A stretch of DNA of 64,000 nucleotides from Nymphaea colorata (taxonomy: Eukaryota; Streptophyta; Magnoliopsida; Nymphaeales; Nymphaeaceae): assembly GCF_008831285.2 (NCBI RefSeq), contig NC_045150.1, positions 10,678,001 through 10,742,000 of the forward strand, written 5' to 3'. Positions 32,301 through 44,640 of this stretch are shown in pieces; the first letter of the stretch is position 1; every line of letters starts with the position of its first letter. A program made the translations under genes and the position numbers. Below the pieces are notes generated by a model. It did not search any database. It worked only from the letters and a program-made list of their open reading frames with translations, and had not been told where the DNA came from.

Positions 32301-33030
32301 AACTTAAGGTGCAGAGCCTATGAATGTCAGGCCATATCGGTATGGGCACAGCCAGAAGGTGGAGATTGAGCGCCTAGTTAAGGAGATGCTTCTGAGTAGC
32401 ATCATCCGACCAAGCAGTAGTCCCTTCTCCTCACCAGTCCTCTTGGTGAAGAAGAAAGATGATACATGGAGGTTTTGTGTGGACTACAGGGCACTCAATG
32501 AGGTTACTGTTCAGGATCGCCATCCCATACCCGTAATTGATGAACTCTTTTCTGAAATTGATCTCAGGGCTGGCTACGACCATATCAAATGAATGATGAA
32601 GACGTGATGAAAACGGCCTTTCGGACCCATGATGGGCATTATGAATTTCTTGTGAAGCCCTTTGGATTAACAAATGCACCTGCTACCTTTTCAGAGGTGC
32701 ATGAATGACGTATTCTGGGAGTATTTGAGAGACTTCATCCTCGTGTTCTTCGATGATATCCTAATATATACCAAAAATGAAGAACTACATCGGAAGCATC
32801 TAGAAATTCTCTATAAATTTTAAAAGAGCATCAGTTGTTTGCGAAGATGTCCAACTGTAGTTTCGGACAATCTTCGATCGGATACCTCGGCATATCGTGT
32901 CCGAGAGGGGGTTCGGGCAGACCCCAAAAAATTCAAGCCAAGGAAAAGTGGCCACTGCCCAAAGACTTAAAAGGTCTACGAGGCTTCCTTGGATTAACCA
33001 GTTACACAAGAGGTTTATTCAGAGTTATGG
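32200..33030 (+). pseudogene. Reverse transcriptase of the chromovirus
   Basis: Readable blocks in order: [20 protein letters not shown] and [20 protein letters not shown], then VIDELF...[11 protein letters not shown] (ending at a stop), then [20 protein letters not shown]. After frame changes follow VFFDDILIYTKNEELHRKHL, with the F-x-D-D active site at about 32745-32765, and FAKMSNCSFGQSSIGYLG. At least three frames are used, with a 1-base insertion near 32690, so no full protein can be made. Residues such as FDDILIY and HxxHL...L...L are those of chromovirus RT. Confidence 0.8.
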
Positions 33031-33432
33031 TATTATAGCACAACCTCTCACTCAGATGTTGAAGAAGGGAGCTTTCCAGTGGACCGAAAAATCTAGGGTC
33101 GCATTTGACAAGTTGAAATCAGCCCTAATGACTGCACCTGTACTTACCTTACTCGACTTCACAAAAACTTTTACTATCGAGACCGATGCATGTGATGTAG
33201 GAGTTGGGGCAGTTCTTGGACAGGAAGGTCATCCCATAGCGTATATGTCGAAGGCCCTATCTAGCCAGGTGAAACCTCTTTCTACTTACGAGAAGAAGTT
33301 GCTTGCTATTGTTATCGCAGTGGAGAAGTGGCACCCCTACCTAATAGGGCGCAGATTCATAGTCAGGACAGACCAAAACAGTCTTAAATATATGCTGAAA
33401 CAAAGGGTCTCTACCCCGATGAAGCAAAGGTA
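33030..33432 (+). pseudogene. RNase H of the chromovirus
   Basis: One open piece, 32897-33432, holds the connection (QPLTQMLKKGAFQWTEKS) and RNase H: FTIETDACDVGVGAVLGQEG, PIAYMSKALSS, STYEKKLLAIVIAVEKW and FIVRTDQNSLKYMLKQ. The three acidic residues (TDAC, YEKE-type Glu, RTDQ) are kept. It ends at TAG 33431-33433, where a frameshift moves the tether region (GYDFEIEYKRGPENMAADSL) to the next frame. Confidence 0.85.
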
Positions 33433-33436
33433 GCCG

Positions 33437-34650
33437 CAAAGCTTCTGGGGTACGACTTTGAGATTGAGTATAAAAGAGGTCCTGAAAATATGGCGGCGGA
33501 TTCCCTCTCTTGTTTAACCGAGCAATTCATGACATTTTCAGCTGTTAGCACTGATTTATGGGAACGGGTTACTGAAGAACAACAAGCTGACCAGAATCTA
33601 AGGCTAATCAAGACATCGGTTTCCCCAAACCCAGGCTCAATTCCTTTGTACTCGATTAGAGGGAACATTCTATATAGGAAGAACTGGGCGGTGGTTCCTC
33701 CTGAATCCAGGCTGAAAAGAGAACTCCTGCAGCATTTTCATGACTCGCCAGCTGCAGGGCATGAAGGGGTCGCAAAGACCATTAGTAGAGTCAAGGGCCA
33801 GTTCTGGTGGTAGGGACTGAAGGCCGATGTGCAGAAGCATATACGTCAGTGTACTATTTGTCAAAGGGAGAAGTATGAGGCAATCAAGCCTCCCGGGCAC
33901 CCACTCCCTATCCCCACCAAGCCATGGACGGACATTACCATGGACTTTATAGATGCAACACCTCGTTCAGAAGGGAAAGAGGCCGTTCTTGTTGTGGTGG
34001 ACCGACTGACAAAGTACAGTCATTTCGCACCACTGCCACGCATGTACCAAGGGCCAATGGTGGCAAGGTCTTCTAGGAGTATGTTGGAAAACTTCACGGA
34101 ATGCCTCAAACAATCGTCTGCGACTGAGATTCCATTTTTATGAGTGCATTCTGGAAGGAGTATATGAAGACTATGGGTACAGAAATTCGGTTCAGTACTG
34201 CTCATCACCTGCAGACGACAGGCAGAGTGAGATTGTTAACCAGTCCCTAGAAACGTATCTTCGTTGCTTTGCGAGAGAAAGGCCTATTCTTGGGTCAAGT
34301 TTTTGCCCTGGGCAGAGTGGTCCTACAATACCAGTTCGCACTTTCTAAAGGAATGACACCCTATGAGGCAGTCTATGGATATCCGCCTCCCTTTATTCCA
34401 CATTATGAAGGAGGCAGTGCATTAGAAGACAACGTAGATTGTGAACTGCGCACTAGAGAGGAGGTTCTTAGCTCCCTAAAGCAGAATATGGTCAAAGCGC
34501 AGAACAGAATGAAGCAAGTATACGATAAGGGTATAAAGGACCGTGAATTCGAAGCAGGGCAGTACGTTTGGTTAAAGAGGCTTCCTCTTAAACAGAAGTC
34601 TCTAATGGGACAACCATACTCCAAGCTTCTCCCACTTATTATGGGCCATA
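33437..34650 (+). pseudogene. Integrase of the chromovirus
   Basis: The tether is followed by the HHCC zinc finger (HFHDSPAAGHEG ... CTICQREK) and the core with the first Asp (DITMDFIDATP). The piece is cut by TAG at 33811-33813. Near 34110 the second Asp region reads D-stop-DSIF, a stop replacing the usual Arg, and MSAFWKEYMKTMGTEIRFST follows. The Glu motif GQSEIVNQSLETYLRCF is visible only after a further frame change at about 34220. The C-terminal part (SKGMTPYEAVYGYPPP, EQ-like MKQVYDKG) is open at 34269-34811. Confidence 0.8.
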
Positions 34651-34657
34651 TCCAGTC

Positions 34658-35071
34658 TTGCAAAAGGTTGGAAAAGCAGCATATCATTTGGGATTGCCAA
34701 GAGAGGCACAAGTCCACCCGGCGTTTCATGTCACTCATCTTAAGCCACATCATGGAGATGTGCCTACTGTCGTGGAGCATGTGCTTGATCAGTTGCCCAT
34801 ACCTTACATAATCCTCAAGCATCGCTATGTGCAAAGGCAGGGTAGAACTCATCACGAAGTTTTCATTGAATGGGAAGGTCCCGATCAAGGAACCTCTTGG
34901 GAAGAATTTGGGACAGTCGCTCATCGCTTCCCCTCCGAAAACGCTCAAGGACGAGCTCAATTTAAGGAGGGGGGATCTGTTACGGACCGACTTATAGGTT
35001 CGAACCCAGAAGAGGCCAAGCAAGCCGAGCCTAGTAGAAGAAAGCGCAAAGCGTCAGACATGTGGGCTTAG
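34658..35071 (+). pseudogene. Integrase C-terminus with chromodomain, running into the 3' LTR
   Basis: Frame 34658-35071 contains AYHLGLPREAQVHPAFHVTH and LKPHHGD, then a chromodomain core: HHEVFIEWEG, GTSWEEF and VAHRFPSENA. In chromoviruses this domain is thought to direct insertion to chromatin carrying particular histone marks. The three aromatic-cage positions are only partly visible. The frame crosses the polypurine tract (34963-34978) and about 90 bp of LTR before its stop at 35069-35071, so the polyprotein end overlaps the LTR. Confidence 0.75.
34963..34978 (+). other. Polypurine tract of the chromovirus
   Basis: AAGGAGGGGGGATC directly before the 3' LTR start TGTTACGGACC. Its position and composition are those of the plus-strand primer. 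Confidence 0.75.
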
Positions 35072-37180
35072 TCACTTCAGAGCTTAGTCGAAGATCCCAG
35101 AGAGGTTAAAGGAGCACCAGAACCGGATGCAGTGGGTGGAGCGGGTGGAGCAACAAGGTCCAGGTGCGTGCTTGAACAGGAAGATCCTCAAGCTTCCCCT
35201 GAGCTAGTAGTAGGACTCACCAAGCTAGATAAGTCTGAACCCAACGCGAGTCCAATCCCTTGGTCCCTTGAGGCGGTGTAGGACCAAGAGTCTTAGGCAA
35301 ATGACTAAGTCATCCAGATTAGTCCTTGTTCCAAATCTGAAGTGCGAGCGGAACCCCGCACGAGGTCCCCACTTGGGCTCACAAGGCTCAAGGGCGATCC
35401 AGTCTTAGTTGGGCGCTAGGCCCGATTTCCCTTTTATGCACTTTACTTATGCATTTGGATTTGGATTTCAGTATAGACCTAGCAGGGCGGGTTGTGCTCT
35501 GTATCACATTGTAATCGGGTCTTGGGTAGAGGAACCGGTTCGTCTCTTGTGAACCAAGTCCACTTAGGTGATGTATCTATTGTTTTGGATCCACTTGTAA
35601 AGGATGCTTGTGGATTAATGAAGTTCATTGGAACGAATTGAATCTCTCTCCTATCTCGAGCTCCATCTCTCTCCTCTCACTCCCTCTTCACGTGTGGCAT
35701 GTTCTCCGTCATCCCCTCGCGTCCTCTACCTCCAAGCTGCCTCCCCTCTCCATCGACTCCTCCTTGGTGAACTCCGGTGTCCTCAGTGGCGAAGGCTTCA
35801 TCTTCTTCAACCCGACGGCCCGTCCTCATTCTCCTAACCTCTTTTTTGGTCTATCTCAACCCCTCGGCCAAGGATCAACGGCAAGGACGTCTCCACGGCT
35901 CCGGCGGTGAAAGCGGCTCCCTTGACCACGGTGTACTCCTCCAGCATTCAAAGGTGATTTTGGTGCTTTCCTTCTAACTCCCAAGAAGTTGAGAGGTCGT
36001 GTCATACCGGGAAGATTGAAGACGGCGACGGCTTCAATATTGACTGCTTAACAAGGTTAGTGCTTCAGATTTTGGTTGAGTTTCACGTTGGTTTGGTTTT
36101 GTTATCTTGGGCGCCTCACCCGCGGGCTTGGTTTCTTGCTCGGCATACCGAGTGCTAGATCTTGATTCTTACGGCATCCCTCCCTAGAAACAACTTCCTC
36201 TCTGCTTGGAATCGTCCTCCAACTCCTTGGTACGCACCCAAGCCACAGGAAGAAAACCGGGCGTTGTTTTGAGGCATATAAGTCATCAAAACCACTCCGG
36301 CAATCTAAGAAGAACTCGGATTCCAGCATCCAAAATCTCAGTAAAACATCAAGTTCTGGATGAGATCTCAGTTCGAGGAACACCCCAAACGAATCCCCAT
36401 TGGAAGAAGATCAAAATACACGATTTTGGGCTTAATCGGACAAGGAACGTGTGAATACTGGCTTCCACCGGAAAATCAGGTTTTTCGGTGGCCGCTGCAC
36501 TAATTCCGGCCTCCGCTGCAGCTCCCGACATTAAGGACAGTATTGCCCTCATCCCCATCAAGTTCCCGAGCCGAAACATCAAGGGTGCTTTGGTCAAATT
36601 CACCTTGGAATGGAACCCCAACCGCCGGCGCTTGTGCAAGCTCCATCCTTGGCCGCCGGCCTATTTCCGGTAAGTATCTCGTTGTCCTCCATCCACCATA
36701 CGAATTGCCACGTGTCTCCATCCCGCAGCCTTCCCAAAGTAGTGTCCCAGCTAGCCTCCACGTGTCCCAGCCGAGAATTGCCCTAGGATCTCGTGCTCCA
36801 CTGTTCTTGGAAACCCCTAGCTGCGCCATTCCACTTTCCATTTTGGTGTTCTTTTCTTCGAGTCAACCCTAGTTCGACCTTGGCCGTCGCCCCTCCATTG
36901 CACCACGTGTCATCATCCCGTGAGCCCCTGACATCTCATCCGCCAGCTCACCCACCACCTGGTCCCCTTGGTCCCACGCGGTGCCACGTCATCTCCACGC
37001 GGCTCCCACGCGGCATTCCACCTAGGCTCCACGCGGTTTCGTTTAGAGCTGATTTGGAAACCTCTTGGCGCCACCTTATCCCTTTCCTCCTTTGTCGCCA
37101 GCCCTATTTCCCATCCTACCCCTTCCATAACCGCTGCCTCTCTCACCCCTCATCCTCTCCACGTGTCATCATCCCAGCCA
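34979..37180 (+). repeat. 3' LTR of the chromovirus (3'-truncated)
   Basis: Starts TGTTACGG after the polypurine tract. From 35621 it matches the 5' LTR from 26444. Similarity ends abruptly at about 37180 (CATCATCCCAGCCA), after which AT-rich unrelated DNA begins. The missing 3' 1.5 kb corresponds to 28012-29560. It contains five CACGTG motifs. Confidence 0.8.
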
Positions 37181-38984
37181 AGAGGGGTTGAGATAGACCA
37201 ACATACAACTAAGAAACAACATGCCCAGGTCTTTTAATCTACATAAAAACAAGATCAACATGTTCCTAGGGATTCCATATTAAGGTAATGGTTGAATGTT
37301 TTCATGCTTGTTTGTCATGTTTTACACATTTGGATGTTTTAAACAAAGTAGATCAAACACTTATTATTTACAACTTGATAACCTATATATGTTTTCTATA
37401 TTTTGAAATTCCTTGTAAATTGCCATGTAGAATAGAGCGTCCTTTTGTACCCACACCTTTTCATTAGGGTCCAAAAAATGTCCTAACTTTCATAGAGAAA
37501 CAGAAGTTGTTACTTTAATGTGCATGTTAGAGAAATTGAAATTAAGATGATGCATTGTAGGTAATTAGTATAGTCATTCGCTTACATGCTACATCAGATG
37601 GTCAATTAGCTTACATGAATACTCCACATGATGGAAATGGGATGTGCAATCATAGCAATTCCTTGAACTTCTCTTGGTAGCTAAAGTATTTATTTGAAGA
37701 ATGCGAGTGGTGTTGGATGATGATGGTATTTGGGAAATTAGTGTAGGCAATCTGGCTTTACATATTATACAAGATGCTAATCGTATTTGCATTTATGCAT
37801 GGTTGCATAGCCATTTCTACTATATCAGTTTGCATGTTTGGGATTGGCGACCAAAGCTATTTTTGTGAAACATGAAAGAACTCAAGTAGAAAACCATCTA
37901 TAGAAGTATACCCATAATGCTAGTCAAGGAATAAACAAAAATTATAAATCACCATCTACCTTGGCCAGTAGACAAATCAGACCATAACATTTTATTTTCC
38001 ACATATCACCACTCAACTTTTCACTAGAACTCTACAGTAGCACCCTTTAGTCACCACCATTAATGTAACTAATATTATGCACGTGCTATCACATTTTTGG
38101 CAATTATACACCTTGCAAATTTTGTTCCCTCAATCCAGCCTCATTGCAACCATAGTGGCTAATTCCAATAGGAGAAAACATGATGCTGAAAAGATAATCA
38201 TGAAAGGTAACAAAGGAAAAGGAAAAGATGGTTTACCGCCATTATAGGATAGGCTATTGCATGTTGTACTTTTTCACTTCATGATCACGAATAACCCTGC
38301 ATTTGTTTCTATGTAAAGAAACAATATATTTCAATCAACAAAATCAGTCTCATCTTCCCACCACATTCACGAATTTCTACAATCAAAATGCCTCTACCTC
38401 CAGACTTCACACCATGAAAAATGATTGCCATCTTCCTCTCCATCTTGCATGTTGGTATAGGGTTTATACATTTTCATGTGGTAAGGGAAATGGGGGAGAT
38501 AAAGGGCATCAAAATATGTCGGATTCAAACATTGGGATGTTGGGACACCTCTATCGCGGACACTTTTTTATACTTTACTTTTGAGGGGAGGGGTTTAGTG
38601 ATTTGAAATATCATAAAATAACTGAGACAATGGTTTGGTTCCCCTGTGCTAGAGGGATTCACGATATTGAGATTCTAAGAGTAATTGCATTGTCATGTAG
38701 CGTAAAATGTTCATTTTTTTTCCCAGCATTTGCTTGGCCATTGGTCAAAAAACACTGAAAAATTGCTGAATTCATCCTAGAAAGCCTTATTTGTTACTTG
38801 AAGATAAAAAGTAATATTACTGATATAACAAAACACCCAATGACAAGGAAGATTGAAAAGTCCAAGGGGTTTAATACAAGCATCGATCAATGTCAAGGAG
38901 GTATGTGATCAAACCATGGCATCCAACCACTATAATTCCTTGCTTTTTCCTATTTGTCATCCTTGACAACCACAAGTAAAACCA
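37181..38984. other. Gene-free AT-rich stretch
   Basis: No protein-like frame was recognised. The ORFs 38303-38584 and 38421-38606 overlap in different frames without motifs. It could be 5' sequence of the following copia remnant. Confidence 0.4.
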
Positions 38985-40560
38985 AGCAATCTGATCCTAT
39001 ATTGTCTCCTTCTCAAGTTGATAGTCACAGTTCTCCTCAAAACGATAGCCACAGTCTACCAAACTCTCTAGTTCCTATAACCCAAAGTCCTAGCCTTGAA
39101 TCTCCAACTAAGGCGGGCATTAATTTATAGAAGACCTAAATTCTCCCACTTCATTATCTCCTACTATTGAGTCTAGTTGTATATACCATATGATCACACA
39201 ATGAATCAATAGTATACTAAACCCTCGTTTATTTCAAATTGTAATCCAGGATATTGAGAATCAACCCATGCTAGTCTTAGACCCATATGAACCAATAGAC
39301 CTTTTTCAGTCAGATCTTTATTTGAATAGCGACAAGCTATGCAACAAGAAATCGATGTACTTGTCAAAAATAAAAGATGGTAACTTGTACCATCAGGGAG
39401 TATCTCAAACATCATTAGAGTGCAAGTGGAATTATAAATTAAAGAGAAATGTAGATAGCTCTATAACTAGATTTGAAGCTGGGTTAGTCACTAAGGGTGT
39501 CACTTGCAAGAGGGGATAAAGTACTTTGAGATGTTTTATCTAGTTACTAACCAATCTCACTAAGAATTGGTGACTACCCTAAATAAAAGATAGCCTATAC
39601 ACTTGTGTTGTATCCATCATGATTTTTTACATGGAGAGTTAAAAGGGGATGTTTACATGATGCAACCACTGGGCATGTTGACCCAAGGCAGCCACATTCC
39701 TTACATAACTTTAAGAAAGCTCAATATGATTTAAAGGACATGGATCAGGCATGATTTGATAGACTCTAAGGTTATTTACTTGGTCATGATTTTAAAGAAT
39801 GTAAGTTTGATTCATCATTATCTAATTCACTTAAAAAATATAGTAATGGATAGCATTGGATTATCTAGCTAATAAAGTAGCAGGAAGAATTTTATAGTTA
39901 ATCTTACTAAAAGTTTTTCCCAAGAATTTTCCATCAACGATTTGTGCACTCTAAATTTCCTTTCAAGCATCGAATTAATTTATGATAATATTTGCATTGT
40001 GTTGTCACAAAGGAAATATATAAAAGATCATCTCACAAAGAATTGCTTCAGTTGAGAAAATCCTATCAATGCTCCTACTGCTCCTAAGATAAAATTGTCC
40101 AAATATCAAAGTGAAGTACTTCAAGATGCAACTTCATGCAAGAGTACCATTGGATGTTTACAATGCATTTTGTTCACCAGGTTGGACATGAAATATGCAA
40201 TAATAAAACTTGTTTGTTCATGGAACTTCCACTCAAGATAATTGAGGGCATATTTCAAAAATACATAATCTTAACCTACATGTGTTCTTTGAAGCAAATT
40301 AACTAGGATTCTGAAATTGAATTCAAGGATATCTCACCTACCTACACAATCATATAATCTCATGGAAGACAAGAAAACAAAAAACAATGGCCAAGTGAAG
40401 CACGTTGACAAATATAGGGTTGTTCCTATATCAAGTTATGAATCATTATAGATTCATACATCTAGTAAAAGAATACAAGTTGAGATATTGTTGTTGTTGG
40501 TTTCATTATTGGGGACTAAATAAATGTCGTATAAAAATACAAGAGGTGTCCAATTTGTTA
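38985..40560 (+). pseudogene. Copia pol remnant (RT region), heavily decayed
   Basis: A Ser/Pro-rich linker (SPSQVDSHSSPQ) precedes RT. The open piece 39268-39519 reads KDGNLYHQG, LECKWNYKLKRNVDSSITRF and EAGLVTKGVT, matching the copia core GCKWVFKxKRNxDGSIxRxKARLVAKG. Next come FLHGELKGDVYMMQPLG at about 39632-39680, LYDLKDMDQA at about 39723, FKECKFDSSL near 39793, then KYIKDLL, KLSKYQSEVL and STIGCLQCILFTRLDMKYAI (about 40015-40200). Stops and frame changes separate most blocks. No LTR, gag or integrase is recognisable nearby. Confidence 0.75.
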
Positions 40561-40867
40561 TTTTTGTGTGCCTGCAGTTAATTGATAAGTAAAACTAAAA
40601 TGTGGCTATAAGCATGCCAATATTAATAACAATTGCATGCATATGCATAGATGTTTACAAAAATTGTTGCAATAAATATTTGGTATTATTAAATGTTTCA
40701 TCACCTATATGTATCGTTGATATTGAAACTGTACATTTTGAGTCACTTCACTTCATGTAGTGGTGATGTAAGATGACTTTGGAATTGCTTCGTATAGGCT
40801 GGAATAAAGCAAATGTAGACATTGTACTGATAACTTTCTCAAATTCTCACCCCATTTTCCCTTTTCA

Positions 40868-40939
40868 GGTGATTGCAAATAGAATAGTTGGCAATGCAGC
40901 TGCTACATTGTTGAGATGGTTTGATGATGCCCAAAATGG
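40868..40939 (+). other. Exon-like segment of unknown gene
   Basis: Between an acceptor-like CCCTTTTCAG and a donor-like AAAATG|GTACAAG lies a 72-bp open frame: VIANRIVGNAAATLLRWFDD followed by AQNG. The composition is protein-like and contrasts with the AT-rich surroundings. It stays open to 40991 if read through. No family is recognised and no neighbouring exon was found. Confidence 0.25.
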
Positions 40940-41049
40940 TACAAGATATGTCAAAAGCTATAATAACTATGAAAAATTTTATGTCATCTAATTGTGTTTT
41001 AAGTTATGGCTTTGTTGACTTGATTTTATGTATTGTCTTAGTGGTTTGT

Positions 41050-44000
41050 TATTAATAGTTTTTTAATAACATCTAATAGTTATAAAGTCATGGATGTGGA
41101 AGATTATTTCTGTGTGCTATGTCATTAAAAATTTTTACTTCAAAAATATACATTTGTTACTTCTTTAGTTTTGTGACGATATAGCACGTGTACTTTGGCA
41201 GTTAATGTTTGAAATAATATTGCTCAAAGTAGGCCACTGGACTGATGGTTTCGTATGTCAAATTTTTGCATATTTATCTCATGTATATTTCTCATTGCAA
41301 TTGTTCAATTAGCAAATTTGTGAAAGGAAAAAAAAAACTACGTTCTTGTCCTATGAAATATGAAGTGTTCAGATATGCTATTTAAACCAAGCAATTCCGA
41401 AAAAGTGGCTGCTATTTAATTGTTGGATGCTATTTAAATCCAACAATTAAACATCTACACAATGACACCATCATCTCTACAACCACAAGTACAATAATCT
41501 TATTTTGAAATAGCTTTAAAGAATCAATAGGAGGATTAAAAATGAGATTTACTCAAAAGATGATGAAAATGAGCTACTGATAAAATGAGGATCCAGTGGT
41601 TCCTGTCCAATCCTACTAGAATGATAGTCTCCCAAACTTTTGATTGTGTAGTTCAAAAAGTGAAGCGCTAAAAGTTGGTACATTGAAAAAATATAGGAAA
41701 GTAATTAATTTTAGAGAGTGGACCTCAAAATTTTAAACACTATATGTTTTGGTAAAAATTGTGATGTTTGTGATAGACTTGTAATTTACTATGTTCTAAT
41801 TTATGAAATAAATTAAATTGTCTTTTCTGGACTGTGGGGTGTTTCATCAAAAATTTGATTGTCCAGTTTTGGTTTGCCGTTTTGAAATTACATTTGTAAC
41901 ACATTCTTAACTAGAATATCCAACAATTTGGAAGTCCCTCTCTCTCTCTCTCCCCCCCACCAACTAGTGTTGTAAAAAATGGTTTATTAATTGAATCGGC
42001 AAGGATACAAATGATTCATGACTGATTTAGTTGAATCAGTTGTGCATCTGCAAAAATATAATTAAAGTCATTGCAAAAATTAGAAAATGTATAGAAATTA
42101 ATTAAAAATAAAAGATTATTTTAAATTCTTATGTTAAAATAGTTAAAAGTTGATATATGCATTCTTGAGTTGGATATGGACTTGAATCTGCTTGCTGCCA
42201 ATCACATGGCAATTTGGGCCAATTAATTCTTATAATTGCTTAAACCATCAGTCTAAGGTTTAACATTGAACTCTTATTTGAGTTATTAATCGCTTCACAT
42301 AACCTCAAACAAGAAGGAAAAATCAATTTAGTAAAAATATTAAACAGCTGATGTGAAACAATATTGTTCACTTTCATGTTTATCATTTTTCAAATATTGA
42401 AGTCTCTAATTTTACAAAGAAAGAAAAAAAAGAATTGTAATAGTTGCAAAGAAAATTAGCAAACATGGGTTTGTCAAGTCTAATGTTCAGGTATGTAGAA
42501 GCCACATGAAGAAGGCTGGTCCCCTTCCCCCTCCACGTCCACAAGGTCTAGGGTTGCTTCATGATCTAGGTAAACCTACAATATGCCCATCAACTAGAGT
42601 GCCACACTAACCGCCCTTTGAAGTTCAGGGAGTAGCCGCCAAAAAAATTTGAACAAACGGCATGTTGTTAATGTGCCCGCCAGCCCAACCAACTATGCTA
42701 TGTCTGTTGAACGTTAGATATTCTCATGTATATGACTATAATTTTAGTTGAAATCAATTCCAAATACTGCTTTACTTTTTTTCTTTTATTTTTTCAGTAC
42801 ATGCATAATCTCTTACAAACTTAAGACAAACTAATTACCCAAATATAATATCTTTATGTAAAGAAAGAAATTAATTAATTATATAATCTATCAAAGGTAA
42901 CATTTTGGCAAAGAAACAGATAACCTATACAAATTTACAACTGTACACCCCTTACTTCTTTCTCCTTTGAGAATGATCATGGTAACTTCTATAAGTTGGA
43001 TCAAAGTGTCTCAGACGAGGAGAATTCTTTTCCTTCAACCCAACATCACATGCGAAAATTCGGTGGGCTGTTTCGGAGGCAAACTCTAATGTTGCCCGTG
43101 CCCTGTTGGATAACCAAATATTTCTTTCAACAAATGTAGGATATTATGGAGGCTAAGGTATCTTGCGCCATAAGAGATCTTTTGAAAAAGGGAGGATGGT
43201 TAGGAGCAATTGTCACATAAAACACATCTTATTCAAAATTCAACAAATCAAATTTATATATTGATGCAAACATCATACTTAATTTTTAATAGGCGGCTTA
43301 GGTGGCTATAAGTGCCCATTCAACATTTATTCTGATCAACTGCACTGAGTTGGGCAGAGACAATTTGTTTCTATATATGTTTGTTCTTTAAAGACTTGTA
43401 GGCGCCTGCACATGGCAGGCAATATATTTCGTTATAAATCTTAGTTTATGAATTGAAACCACCTTACGTAACTCCGGTTGATAAGTTCGGACTTAAAGGA
43501 AGGACGGAAACCGCTAAGCGGAAGTTAACAACTCGATTTTGAAAAACAAATGAAAGGTAAATTTGCTCAGAGTGGTGCATATTTCACCTTGATGTCGGAG
43601 TGACTAGTTAGCATATTTAATTCTATTTTCACTTGGAATATAATTATAACTTCGCTCTGCTAAATTAGTTTCCTAATTTCAATCTTAATTTGAACATGCC
43701 AAGCCATTGCTTGCATGTCACCTTAGACATTTTTCATTGCTTTAAACTTTGTAATTTGGGTCCTTCCTTCACCGACAATTAATTAGTCAAAGTTATGAGC
43801 ATTATATATGAAATGCCTTTGGGTAGAGGGCATTTGGTCCATAATTTTCCTTCATTGGAAGTAAATTCAGCGCTAGTAGGATAGAGGGCATGCCTTGCGT
43901 GTTACAGCCTGAACGAGCAAAACTTAGAATGTATATTCTGGTCATTTTCGTCAAGAGGTGCCTATTTAGATGATGAAACAAATTCATGGAAAGCTATACG

Positions 44001-44640
44001 GGTTAATATTACATGACAAAATTATATAGGGTACCTAGCTACAGTCGAGCATAAATTTAAACTTGAGAGCTTGAGTGGAGATCGAGTTGACTCGTAAATG
44101 GAAATTTACCTGGCTCTTCCTTTTCCTTTTGATTTTGATGATGATCAGCAACGTTGTCCATGGATTAATCATCTCCTTTTGTCTACATGCCCGTCAAACG
44201 ATCAGATATCACATCCCTATATATTTTGGGGAATGACCACTTGGTGGCCGCAGTTGGATTGGCATGAAAAGAAGATTCCACTAGCTGCATGACAGGGAAC
44301 GACCGAAAATGAAACTCAGGACATGAACATTTATATACGAACCGGGAAGACGATCGACCTTTTATGTTTTTTCCTTTCCCTTTTTGAGGCCACCTTAACC
44401 TTCCGGTGTTCGCCATGGGAAGGTCTTCTGTCGGGATTTCTCTTCCTCTATGGTGCAGACCAATTTTCAGGATACAAGGAATTATTTCCTAATTTCAAGA
44501 GGCAAAGGAGGAGATCTAGCTAGTATCAGCTGAGTGCATGTATACAATAAGTTGCAAGAGCTGGAAAGGAATAAGGTAACAGAGTGGGTGGGTACACGGC
44601 TGGCGCAGGACCGCCACCCCCTTTTGCCTCCGAACTGCAT
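41050..44640. other. Gene-free AT-rich stretch
   Basis: No supported gene. It contains a hairpin at 41415-41451, a CT/C tract at 41938-41958 and assorted AT-rich runs. ORFs here (43802-43987, 44098-44292, 44323-44523) lack motifs and overlap with alternatives of equal length. Confidence 0.4.
41415..41451. other. Perfect 14-bp hairpin
   Basis: TTTAATTGTTGGAT at 41415-41428 is exactly complementary to ATCCAACAATTAAA at 41438-41451, with a 9-base loop. It could form a cruciform or be a relic of paired termini of a small insertion. Confidence 0.6.

Larger units (their letters stand above)
26444..37180 (+). mobile_element. Ty3/gypsy chromovirus LTR retrotransposon, decayed
   Basis: Direct repeats 26444-28011 and 35621-37180 flank gag, protease, RT, RNase H, integrase and a chromodomain, all on the plus strand: the chromovirus order. 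A Met-initiator-type primer site follows the 5' LTR (29561) and a polypurine tract precedes the 3' LTR (34963-34978). The outer ends are missing: the 5' LTR lacks the first ~640 bp present at 34979-35620, and the 3' LTR stops at 37180 where the 5' LTR runs on to 29560. Combining them implies an LTR of about 3.76 kb. GC content is clearly higher than in the flanks. Multiple stops and frameshifts make it inactive. The precise chromovirus clade is unresolved. Confidence 0.85.
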
